In this document: one piece after another, positions 27,640-34,745 of the stretch
Layout: each line of letters opens with the position of its first letter
How positions within the stretch are numbered: position 1 is the first letter of the stretch
Source: Marisalimonas sp016777705
Lineage (GTDB): Bacteria; Pseudomonadota; Alphaproteobacteria; Puniceispirillales; Marisalimonadaceae
Assembly (NCBI RefSeq): GCF_047717795.1
Contig: NZ_CP159808.1
Span: 1,550,001-1,614,000 of the forward strand
Direction of reading: 5' to 3'
Length of the DNA: 64,000 nucleotides
Program-made: the position numbers and the translations under genes
Notes under the pieces: model-generated
Databases searched by the model: none
What the model was told of the DNA's origin: nothing
What the model saw: only the letters and a program-made list of their open reading frames with translations

Positions 27640-27655
27640 AGCAAATTTTATGCCA
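27640..27655 (-). promoter_or_regulatory. Sigma-54-type promoter upstream of the extra hook gene
   Basis: The minus strand reads TGGCATAAAATTTGCT. The predicted leader to the ATG at 27612 is about 17 nt and contains the CAGGAG ribosome site. It is the fifth copy of this element. Confidence 0.7.
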
Positions 27656-27754
27656 TTACATTTACATATATTGAATTTGGGTAAACAAAGTGATAATAAT
27701 AACGTATTAGTAAAGATATTATGGTATTTATTAGATAATAAAGGTTTTTAAAAA

Positions 27755-28153
27755 ATGAGATCATCATCTAAAAGCACTGATTTAGTAAAAGTTGATGAAA
27801 AAAAATCAAATTTACCCATAAAATTAAATCCTAACGAAATTAAACATGCCCTTGAGCTTGTAGATAAGGATTTGTTTTTAAAAAACAGAGACGATGTAAA
27901 GAAATTCCTGCCTGATATTTTAGGCAGAGTTTTAGCTAGAATTTGGATTGATAAAAATTTTAAAGATAGCTTCAAATCAGATCCAAAATCTGTTTTGGAT
28001 GAAAATGGTGTTCATTTACCTGACGATATGATTTTAGAATTTCAAAAACCAAACTCAGATCGTCCTAAAATTATAGTTTATGAAAAAAAACCTAATTCCA
28101 CTTTTAAAGTTAGAGTTGTGCAACTGCAACTAGTTATGATAGCAGGAAGATAG
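27755..28153 (+). CDS. NHLP (nitrile-hydratase-like leader) family protein
   Basis: This 132 aa protein contains a segment (about residues 52-108) with the pattern of nitrile-hydratase-alpha-like leader peptides: an ILGRVLARIWIDKNFKDSF helix, SDPKSVLDENGVHLPDD and a final strand PKIIVYEKK. In the NHLP family this part is a leader recognised by RiPP maturases. Here it is followed by a 20-residue tail (STFKVRVVQLQLVMIAGR region) without a Gly-Gly cut site. No YcaO, LanM or radical SAM gene is within the window, so it may be a stand-alone protein rather than a natural-product precursor. It faces the extra hook gene divergently. Confidence 0.65.
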   Translation: MRSSSKSTDLVKVDEKKSNLPIKLNPNEIKHALELVDKDLFLKNRDDVKKFLPDILGRVLARIWIDKNFKDSFKSDPKSVLDENGVHLPDDMILEFQKPNSDRPKIIVYEKKPNSTFKVRVVQLQLVMIAGR

Positions 28154-28155
28154 AC

Positions 28156-28791
28156 TTGCCTTGCTGTATAAAAAAAATATTTATATTTATAAAGTTTATC
28201 TTATGTTTTTCATTAATTAATTTCTATTTTTTTAGTTATTCTATCGCTTTTTCAGACGTCTCCAAAAAAGAAATTGATAATGTTTATGAACTCCTTCAGC
28301 AAAAAAAATTTAATGAAGGGGTTGAACAGCTTAAGGCACTATCATTGCAGAATAATATTGATGCGCAATTACTATACTCAAAAATTTTATTTACTGGAGA
28401 TATAACTCCTCAAGATTTTGAGAATTCCTACCTTTGGGCTTCTTCAGCATTGCTTGGTGGAATGAAGAGCTCCCAAAACATCGTTGAAAAATTAAATAAT
28501 TATTTAACAGAGAAACAAACAGATGATGTCAAGAATAGACTAAAATTATTTTTTGAAAAAAGAGCTCTCATTAAAGATAAGCGAGCAATAATTCAAATTG
28601 CTAAATTCTATGAGAGCTATTTAGATCCACCTGATATAATTAATGCTTATACATGGTATAATATAGCAGTTGCAGTTGGTATTAAGACGGCAAAAATTAA
28701 AAGAAACGAGTTTTTAAACAAACTTGATCAAGAAGATTTACTTAAAGCTCAAACCTTATCAATTAAATTATTCAAGCAGATTAATAGTTAG
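28156..28791 (+). CDS. Secreted Sel1/TPR-like protein
   Basis: This 211 aa protein begins with a hydrophobic signal segment (about residues 8-32) and continues with helical repeats resembling Sel1/TPR: QQKKFNEGVEQLKALSLQNN, LWASSALLGGMKSS and TWYNIAVAVGIKTAKIKRNE. It should act in the periplasm as a protein-binding scaffold. The start is a TTG two bases after the stop of the NHLP-like gene with AGGAAG upstream, indicating translational coupling. No ATG is available near the start. Its partner is unknown. Confidence 0.65.
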   Translation: MPCCIKKIFIFIKFILCFSLINFYFFSYSIAFSDVSKKEIDNVYELLQQKKFNEGVEQLKALSLQNNIDAQLLYSKILFTGDITPQDFENSYLWASSALLGGMKSSQNIVEKLNNYLTEKQTDDVKNRLKLFFEKRALIKDKRAIIQIAKFYESYLDPPDIINAYTWYNIAVAVGIKTAKIKRNEFLNKLDQEDLLKAQTLSIKLFKQINS

Positions 28792-28802
28792 AGGAGGTGT
28801 AA

Positions 28803-28988
28803 TTGAAACATAAAGTTCATTGGTTGATTGACGGCCTAATAGAAATTGATGCAAAGAATTCCGAGGATGCTGAAAAAATTATTAAGGATAAAATTGAAAC
28901 TTTTATTAAAAGTAACTCAACTTTCTTTGAAGAAGTAGGAGCTAAAGCTGTTCAAGGACAAGCTTATCTACCTGGTAAAGACGAATAA
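28803..28988 (+). CDS. Small unknown protein (61 aa), TTG start
   Basis: The gene starts with TTG behind a very strong GAGGAGGTG site located 11 nt after the preceding stop. The product is small, charged and probably soluble (HWLIDGLIEIDAKNSEDAEK at the start, AVQGQAYLPGKDE at the end). The stop codon abuts the next ATG. I do not recognise the family. The strong ribosome site and tight packing support it being real. Confidence 0.65.
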   Translation: MKHKVHWLIDGLIEIDAKNSEDAEKIIKDKIETFIKSNSTFFEEVGAKAVQGQAYLPGKDE

Positions 28989-29297
28989 ATGGAAAAATTT
29001 CATATGTTAAAAAAAACTAAGTTAATATTCTTTTTAACAGTAACAATGAGTTTATTTTTTTCCCCGTTTCATTCATTTGCAAAAGGGAAGATTTACGGTC
29101 AATCTAAAACTCTTTCAAAAGAATACACGAAATATGAAAAGTGTCGTCTTAAAGAAACATTATTAAATATTAAAGATGGTGAAAAAGATGGTTATAAATG
29201 TGTATATAAAAGACAAAAAAAAGGAAAAGATGTAACTGTTTTTCAACCATCTGCGATATGCCAAAAGTCATTTAAATGTAAACAAGAGAACCAATGA
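28989..29297 (+). CDS. Small secreted cysteine-containing protein (102 aa)
   Basis: This protein has a signal peptide (residues about 12-31, ending near HSFAKG) and a short basic mature part with four cysteines (near YEKCRLKE, GYKCVYKR, AICQKSFKCKQ), which could form two disulphides in the periplasm. An internal ATG five codons in is an alternative start. It completes the four-gene cluster that begins at 27755. Function unknown. Confidence 0.65.
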   Translation: MEKFHMLKKTKLIFFLTVTMSLFFSPFHSFAKGKIYGQSKTLSKEYTKYEKCRLKETLLNIKDGEKDGYKCVYKRQKKGKDVTVFQPSAICQKSFKCKQENQ

Positions 29298-29428
29298 AGA
29301 CTTAAAATATATCCTATATATAAACTCACAAAGTAACAAAACCACTATATGTTGTATATGTATAAAAAAAAATTTAATAATTTCAATTATTTATAGGCAA
29401 ATCCAATTATTTGAATTAATATCTAAAT

Positions 29429-29800
29429 ATGGAAGATTATGAAATAAATATTTTAAGAAGAGATGGTAACTGGAAAAAAGTAAAATCGAAGGATTTACTT
29501 TTGGATACTATTGATCAAAACGAGGTAGAATACAACCACATTGAACCAGAAGCAAAAGTTTTGTCAGAACATTTAAAAGAAGAGAATTTCCTTAATGATA
29601 TAAATGAAGTTAATTCGATTATTGCAAAATTGGAAAAATTAGAGAATGATAAAACTTTATTAAAAAACCAATTAAAAATTATTGAGGCTAAATTCCAATC
29701 TAAAAAGCACCAAACTGAAGAAAAAATAAAAACTATGTCCAAAGAAAGTGAAATGTTAGATAAAACAATAACTGTTATTAAAAACTTAAAAAACTTTTAG
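29429..29800 (+). CDS. Coiled-coil protein upstream of ParA-like gene
   Basis: This 123 aa acidic protein has a short N-terminal strand region (INILRRDGNWKKV) and a long coiled coil covering about residues 55-118. It has no signal peptide. It ends 12 nt before the ParA-like ATPase, so the two are probably co-transcribed; ParA-like ATPases usually act on a partner, and this coiled-coil protein could be that partner. No ribosome site is obvious. Confidence 0.65.
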   Translation: MEDYEINILRRDGNWKKVKSKDLLLDTIDQNEVEYNHIEPEAKVLSEHLKEENFLNDINEVNSIIAKLEKLENDKTLLKNQLKIIEAKFQSKKHQTEEKIKTMSKESEMLDKTITVIKNLKNF

Positions 29801-29812
29801 ATAAAAGGGAAA

Positions 29813-30583
29813 ATGATGGTAAATGACAAAAATAATGAGCCTGCAAAGTCAATATTTGTTGCTAATGTAAAAGGTGGCGTCGGTAAAAGTACACTTTCTA
29901 TTATGCTTGCACGATCCTTAGCTAAACTAATGCCGCCACAAAATATTACAGTCATTGATACTGACTTACAAAGAACTGCTACTGAATTCTTAACCGTTAG
30001 CAATCCCGAAATTAATGTAGAATTTCTTCCAATTACTCCCGCTTTTGAAAACACAAACATTTCTTTAGTTCAACAATTTATTAAGCAAAATGAATTTAAA
30101 ACAGGTCATGTTGTTATAGTTGACACACCCGCTGGAAGTTCTCAAAGGCTATGGAATTTAGTTGCTGAAGGATATTGTGTATTAATTCCAACTACACTTA
30201 GCAATGCAGACCTTTTACCTACAGAAAATTTTATAAGAAGTATGGATAAGGTAAAAGCAAGATATGCAAAGTCACTACCACATCTTGTAGTTTGTCCAAA
30301 CAAAATACCCTTTGGTCAAAAAGATTTCTCATTAATGGCAGAACGACTTAAAAATCACGATGTTGTGATTGGCCCAGCCTTGAGAGATTTAGCCAGTGTT
30401 AGACACTTCTATAACGGAAGAAGTGAAGCCTGGGAAAAGAAGAGTGACGGCAATGCTAAAAATGATTTTGAAAAATTTGGATCTTTTGTTCAAAAATATG
30501 TTTTAAATGGCAAATTAGATAAAATTTATAATGAAAAAAATGTTGAAGAAAACATCATTCCATTTGGAAAAGTTAAAAATTAA
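29813..30583 (+). CDS. ParA/MinD-like ATPase
   Basis: This 256 aa protein has the deviant Walker A NVKGGVGKSTLSIM at about residues 19-32, ITVIDTDLQRTATEF (Walker A prime) at about 48-62 and a switch II DTPAGSSQRLW near 104-114. Such ATPases position plasmids, chromosomes, chemoreceptor arrays or flagella. There is no ParB gene or visible parS site here. Context (flagellar island, FlhG elsewhere) suggests a polar-positioning role like ParC, but that is inference. A plasmid-type ParA is less likely in this setting. Confidence 0.82.
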   Translation: MMVNDKNNEPAKSIFVANVKGGVGKSTLSIMLARSLAKLMPPQNITVIDTDLQRTATEFLTVSNPEINVEFLPITPAFENTNISLVQQFIKQNEFKTGHVVIVDTPAGSSQRLWNLVAEGYCVLIPTTLSNADLLPTENFIRSMDKVKARYAKSLPHLVVCPNKIPFGQKDFSLMAERLKNHDVVIGPALRDLASVRHFYNGRSEAWEKKSDGNAKNDFEKFGSFVQKYVLNGKLDKIYNEKNVEENIIPFGKVKN

Positions 30584-30749
30584 GCTCTAGTCTTTTCCCC
30601 AACTGCATAACCCACTTCTCAGTTGGAATATATATACTATCAGTATTATCAATTTTATTTTTATTAACAATAATGTTTTTAACAAATAGATTCTCTTCAA
30701 CTGAGTTTTCTTTAATTTGTGATGTAATATTATTTAATAATTTAGACAT
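30573..30749 (-). CDS. Possible 58 aa small gene, convergent with ParA-like gene
   Basis: An ATG at 30749 opens a 58-codon frame ending at 30573. The product begins MSKLLNNITSQIKENSVEEN and ends with YIPTEKWVMQLGKRL. It overlaps the 3' end of the ParA-like gene by 11 nt. The amino-acid composition looks protein-like, but no clear ribosome site is visible. The remaining 245-nt gap holds nothing else I can name. Confidence 0.35.
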   Translation of the reverse strand: MSKLLNNITSQIKENSVEENLFVKNIIVNKNKIDNTDSIYIPTEKWVMQLGKRLELNF

Positions 30750-30828
30750 ACTAATTATACGACTTATATTAAATTATGTTTAGTTATGTCGTAATAACTA
30801 ATAATCTAATAAAAAAGAGTAATAAAGA

Positions 30829-31041
30829 ATGAATAAGTTTAAGCAGGTTGAGGATAAATTAATTGAAGAATTAAATATAACTTTAAAAAACTTTGATGAT
30901 TTTGAAGAGGCTAAAATTAACTTACACGGAGATATTACTATTAAAAGAAAAAACACTTCAAAAAGAATTAAAGAAAGATCAGTATTAACAGATGTTTTTA
31001 AACAAATGATTTCAAATGATATAAAAAAAAACAGGGTCTAA
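30829..31041 (+). CDS. Small charged protein (70 aa), unknown
   Basis: The ATG at 30829 opens a 70-codon frame with a helical, acidic N-terminus (KQVEDKLIEELNITLKNFDD) and a basic C-terminus (IKRKNTSKRIKERS). Its last codons form one arm of the hairpin at 31031-31052. I do not recognise it. No signal peptide is present. Confidence 0.6.
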   Translation: MNKFKQVEDKLIEELNITLKNFDDFEEAKINLHGDITIKRKNTSKRIKERSVLTDVFKQMISNDIKKNRV

Positions 31042-31054
31042 AAAGACCCTGTTT
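31029..31054. terminator. Hairpin terminator, best read on the minus strand
   Basis: ACAGGGTC at 31031-31038 pairs with GACCCTGT at 31045-31052 across a 6-nt loop. On the minus strand the stem is followed by nine T residues, an ideal intrinsic terminator for the 29-aa microgene. On the plus strand the T run is broken (TTTCGTATTT), so termination of the 70-aa gene would be weaker. Confidence 0.85.
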
Positions 31055-31070
31055 CGTATTTGATTGAAAA

Positions 31071-31160
31071 TTATAAACCTTTACAGGAAGAAATCATCAA
31101 AGGTAGCTCTGATAAATTTTTATTACTGTGAAAATAATTTTCATAAAAAACACTAGACAT
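31071..31160 (-). CDS. 29-aa microgene with near-perfect Shine-Dalgarno
   Basis: The ATG at 31160 starts a 29-codon frame ending at 31071: it begins MSSVFYENYFHSNKNLSELP and ends MISSCKGL. The site AAAGGAGGTGATC lies 31174-31162, seven bases from the ATG, and complements almost the whole 16S tail, the strongest ribosome site in the window. An intrinsic terminator follows 17 nt after the stop. The gene therefore has its own start, stop and terminator. Codon-level conservation is needed for proof. A secreted or membrane role is not indicated. Confidence 0.6.
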   Translation of the reverse strand: MSSVFYENYFHSNKNLSELPLMISSCKGL

Positions 31161-31291
31161 CAGATCACCTCCTTTTCATTTGTTATTAATTTTATTACAT
31201 TATCAGGTTATATGAGATGTGAAAGATAAATTTTAGAATTTGTTTATTCAACTTTTTAGAATACATTATATGTTTATTAGGAATAAATTTT

Positions 31292-31681
31292 ATGAAAAAA
31301 AATAAATTAGAAACTAAAACATTCAAAGCTGGTGAAATAATTTATTCTCATAATGATCCGGCTGAGTTTATATTCTTGATACATAGTGGCAAAGTTAGAA
31401 TTGAGTCTAAGCACGGATTGCAGTTGGGAATATTAGAAACAGGTGAAATTTTTGGAGAAGTTGGACACATAATTGAAACTCCTAGAACTGTTACCGCTAT
31501 AGCTATTACTAATTCTCTAATAAAGGTTATAGATGAAAAAACAGTTAAAGAAAAAATGAATAATGCAGATCCTGTGTTAGCAGCAATAATTAGAGGATTA
31601 TCGCTTAGAATTGGAGATGCTAATGCACTAGCTGAAAAACATTGGTTAGAATTAAGTGTATATAAGTCTCTTGGTAAATAA
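31292..31681 (+). CDS. Single-domain cyclic-nucleotide-binding protein
   Basis: This 129 aa protein is a stand-alone cNMP-binding beta-roll: FKAGEIIYSHNDPAEFIFLI, then SGKVRIES, then LETGEIFGEVGHIIETPRTV, which carries the phosphate-binding FGE block, although the conserved downstream Arg is in a PRTVTA context. There is no DNA-binding domain as in CRP. It may sense cAMP or c-di-GMP-like ligands and act on a partner. AGGAATAAA precedes the ATG. It lies upstream of a FliL-like gene. Confidence 0.82.
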   Translation: MKKNKLETKTFKAGEIIYSHNDPAEFIFLIHSGKVRIESKHGLQLGILETGEIFGEVGHIIETPRTVTAIAITNSLIKVIDEKTVKEKMNNADPVLAAIIRGLSLRIGDANALAEKHWLELSVYKSLGK

Positions 31682-31711
31682 AGTTTAATTTTTAGCACTA
31701 AAGTAATTTAA

Positions 31712-32320
31712 ATGGCAAATAAAGTACAAATAATAAAAAATAAAATAATGAATATTAAAAGTTTTTATGTTTATTTATTTGCTATTATTTCATCTTTACT
31801 AACTTTTCTATTTTTTTATGTAACAAAAAATATTTTAACGGAAGATAAAATAGTGAAAGAAAATATTGATATTTATGATGTTGCTAAAAAAGAGGCTGTT
31901 AAACTAGGAAGAATAGAACCTGATGAAAAAGAGATAGTTAAAGTTATTGGCGCTGATGGTAAAGTGATTGTACCAACCCTAACATATGTAGATATTGGAG
32001 GTATGGGTGAAAACTCTAACAAAAGCTTTTGGACTAACATCAATAAATCTAAATCTTTTATAAGTTTTGATTTATCTATATCCTCATACGAAGGAGAAAA
32101 ATTAACAGATTATCTTACTGATTATGACGTTGATTTAAGAAAAATTGTTTATAAATTAATTAGTCAGAAAACTCTTGAAAGTTTTGACGGCAGTCAAGGG
32201 AAAAAGAAATTTTTGGAAGATTTAAAAAATGAGTTTAATGCATATTTAGACAAAAAAAAATTAGATCCTATAGTTTTTGGAATTTATTTCAAAGTTTTTG
32301 CAATTACAACAAGAAATTGA
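31712..32320 (+). CDS. FliL-like membrane protein
   Basis: This 202 aa protein has one membrane helix (about residues 17-40) and a periplasmic domain. The C-terminal 90 residues follow the FliL pattern: FISFDLSISSYEGEKLTDYL, then VDLRKIVYKLISQKTLESF, then a helix ending FNAYLDKKKLDPIVFGIYFK. FliL surrounds the stator at the basal body and modulates torque. Similarity is weak, so the call rests on pattern and on flagellar context. The stop codon abuts the threonine synthase stop on the other strand. Confidence 0.6.
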   Translation: MANKVQIIKNKIMNIKSFYVYLFAIISSLLTFLFFYVTKNILTEDKIVKENIDIYDVAKKEAVKLGRIEPDEKEIVKVIGADGKVIVPTLTYVDIGGMGENSNKSFWTNINKSKSFISFDLSISSYEGEKLTDYLTDYDVDLRKIVYKLISQKTLESFDGSQGKKKFLEDLKNEFNAYLDKKKLDPIVFGIYFKVFAITTRN

Positions 32321-33547
32321 CTATATAAATTTAGTGTAATTTATTTTTTTATTTTTATTAATCATATTAGTAACTTCTGGTAAAGGATACTTTAATCCAG
32401 TGGCGCAGTTAAATAGAACAACCTTGTCATTGGGTGTAATTAATTTTGAAGACATAGCTTGTTCATAAGCACTCATCGTTGCCGCGCCCTCGGGACATAA
32501 AAAACATCCCTCAACTGATGCAACCCTATCTCTTGTCTCCATTATATCCTCATCAGAAACAGCAATAGCAAATCCATTACTTTCTCGGACAGCTCTTATA
32601 ATTAAAAAATCTCCTACTGCAACTGGCACCCTTATCCCAGCAGCTTTGGTGAAGGCATTTTGCCAAACTGGAGCATGTTCATCACCATTTTTCCAAGCCT
32701 TAACAATAGGCGAGCAACCCTTAGCCTGAACTGCAACCATTTTAGGTAATTTTCCTTTGATCCAACCAAGTTCTTTTAACTCTAAAAAAGCTTTCCACAT
32801 ACCAATTAGACCAGTTCCCCCTCCAGTTGGATAGAAAATAACATCTGGTAATTTCCAACTAAGCTGTTCTGCAAGTTCAAGACCCATGGTTTTTTTACCT
32901 TCAATCCTGTAAGGTTCTTTAAGAGTAGATACATCAAACCAACCAACTTTTTCTTTTCCATCCCCTACTATTTTGCCACAGTCATTGATAAGACCATTAA
33001 CTAAATAAGTCTCTGCACCAAGAGACTGTATCTCCCTAATATTTATATCAGGAGTATCATCAGGGCAAAAAACAGTTGATCTTATTCCAGCGCATGAAGC
33101 ATATGCTGCCATAGCTGCTCCAGCATTTCCATTGGTTGGAATAGCTAAATGATTTAATTTGAATTGTTTTGCCATTGATACAGCTAAACATAGACCTCTA
33201 GCTTTAAAAGATCCTGTAGGTAATCTTCCTTCATCTTTTATTAAAACCTGGCCCTTATCACTGTTCGAGTAATTTACAGATCTATTTAATTTAATTAAAG
33301 GAGTTATTGTTTCTCCAAGGGAAATTCTATTTTTGGGATCAGCTACTGGCAAAAGCGGTGAATACCTCCAAAGTCCATCAACTTTAGAATTAGATATCTC
33401 TTCCCTAGATATTTCATTTTTTAATTTTTCTAGATTATATCTAACTAATAAGGGTCTTCCTGCTTCAGATAAACCATGAATTTTATTAGCTTCATATTTC
33501 TTCCCAGTTATTGAACATTCTAAATGACTTACATAGCTATTTTCCAT
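32321..33547 (-). CDS. thrC: Threonine synthase
   Basis: This 408 aa PLP enzyme converts O-phosphohomoserine to threonine. The PLP lysine is in LPTGSFKARGLCLAVS (about 109-124), with the substrate-binding TNGNAGAAMAAYASCAG block and a glycine-rich phosphate loop YPTGGGTGLIGMW near 241-253. The N-terminal CSITGKKYEANKIHGLS block resembles a zinc-ribbon remnant seen in many threonine synthases, with one cysteine visible. It is 22 nt downstream of the dehydrogenase gene on the same strand. Other fold-type-II ammonia-lyases are less likely. Confidence 0.82.
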   Translation of the reverse strand: MENSYVSHLECSITGKKYEANKIHGLSEAGRPLLVRYNLEKLKNEISREEISNSKVDGLWRYSPLLPVADPKNRISLGETITPLIKLNRSVNYSNSDKGQVLIKDEGRLPTGSFKARGLCLAVSMAKQFKLNHLAIPTNGNAGAAMAAYASCAGIRSTVFCPDDTPDINIREIQSLGAETYLVNGLINDCGKIVGDGKEKVGWFDVSTLKEPYRIEGKKTMGLELAEQLSWKLPDVIFYPTGGGTGLIGMWKAFLELKELGWIKGKLPKMVAVQAKGCSPIVKAWKNGDEHAPVWQNAFTKAAGIRVPVAVGDFLIIRAVRESNGFAIAVSDEDIMETRDRVASVEGCFLCPEGAATMSAYEQAMSSKLITPNDKVVLFNCATGLKYPLPEVTNMINKNKKINYTKFI

Positions 33548-33569
33548 AATTCAATCCTATAAATATTAA

Positions 33570-34640
33570 TTACTTATTTTTGCCTGAAATAATATTAATC
33601 ATTGCTTTTGTTACTTCCTTTGTAGAGCTTTTTCCGCCAAGGTCCTTTGGAAGTATTTTTTTATCAGAAGTAAGTTTTTCAATTGCTGACATTAATCTTT
33701 GTGAAGCTTTAAGTTCTCCCAAATTTTCTAACATCATTACAGCTGACCAGTATGATCCAATGGGATTGGCAATCCCCTGACCCATAATATCAAAAGCTGA
33801 ACCATGGATTGGTTCAAACATTGATGGATGTCTTTTTTCAGGGTCTAGATTACCAGTAGGCGCTATACCCATTGAACCAGATAAAGATGCTGCCAGATCT
33901 GTTAAAATATCAGCATGTAGATTAGATGCTACAACAGTATCTATACTTTGAGGATCCAAAACCATTCTAGTAGTCATAGCATCCACAAGCATTTTATCAG
34001 TTGTTATATCTCTATAATCTTGCGATATTTCTTCAAAAATCTCGTCCCACATGACCATACCGTGCCTTTGAGCATTAGATTTAGTAACCAATGTTAAAAG
34101 CTTTCTTGGTCTAGACCTAGCTATTTCAAAAGCGAACCTTTGAATTCTTTCAACTCCTTGTCTTGTAAAAAGAGTGATATCCATTGCTGTGTCATGACTA
34201 TAACCTTTATGACTTCTACCTCCAATTCCAGAGTATTCACCTTCAGAGTTTTCTCTGATAAAACTCCAATCAATATCTTTGTTTTCAATGTTTTTTAAAG
34301 GTGAAGATATTCCAGGAAGTAATTTTACTGGTCTTAAATTAGCGTATTGATCAAGACCTTGACATATTTTTAACCTTAAACCCCATAAAGTTACATGGTC
34401 AGGAACATCTGGATCCCCTGCTGATCCAAAATATATTGAGTTATAATCTTTAAGCAATTCTACGCCATCTTGTGGCATCATAATACCATGTTTTCTATAA
34501 TAATCAGATCCCCAATCGAATTCAGTAAACTCCATTGGAAGATTGTCAGCAGTTTTTGATAACGCTTTTAAAACTTCAACACCACTATTTATGACTTCAG
34601 ACCCTATTCCATCACCTGGAATTACTGCTATTTTATACAT
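33570..34640 (-). CDS. Tartrate / D-malate dehydrogenase family enzyme
   Basis: This 356 aa protein is an NAD-dependent decarboxylating dehydrogenase of the isopropylmalate/isocitrate family. It opens with VIPGDGIGSEVI, has the FGSAGDPDVPDHVTLWGLRL and SFIRENSEGEYSGIGGR blocks of tartrate/D-malate dehydrogenases (rather than RESTEG of LeuB), and ends with MFEPIHGSAFDIMGQGIANP. The likely substrates are tartrate or D-malate. AAAAGAGG precedes the ATG. It shares an operon with threonine synthase. A second family member is at 39.6-40.7 kb. Confidence 0.82.
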   Translation of the reverse strand: MYKIAVIPGDGIGSEVINSGVEVLKALSKTADNLPMEFTEFDWGSDYYRKHGIMMPQDGVELLKDYNSIYFGSAGDPDVPDHVTLWGLRLKICQGLDQYANLRPVKLLPGISSPLKNIENKDIDWSFIRENSEGEYSGIGGRSHKGYSHDTAMDITLFTRQGVERIQRFAFEIARSRPRKLLTLVTKSNAQRHGMVMWDEIFEEISQDYRDITTDKMLVDAMTTRMVLDPQSIDTVVASNLHADILTDLAASLSGSMGIAPTGNLDPEKRHPSMFEPIHGSAFDIMGQGIANPIGSYWSAVMMLENLGELKASQRLMSAIEKLTSDKKILPKDLGGKSSTKEVTKAMINIISGKNK

Positions 34641-34654
34641 TAAAACCTCTTTTA

Positions 34655-34672
34655 AATATTAAATTTAATATT
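34655..34672. promoter_or_regulatory. 18-bp perfect palindrome in the tartrate dehydrogenase promoter region
   Basis: AATATTAAATTTAATATT is a perfect palindrome 15 nt upstream of the dehydrogenase ATG. Its 12-nt core AAATTTAATATT recurs at 34696-34707. It could be a repressor operator, but the region is almost pure A/T, so chance palindromes are common. Confidence 0.3.
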
Positions 34673-34745
34673 AAATCCAAAAAAAAGGTGATATAAAATT
34701 TAATATTTAATTATTTAAATAAATTAATTTGTAAAAATTATTATC

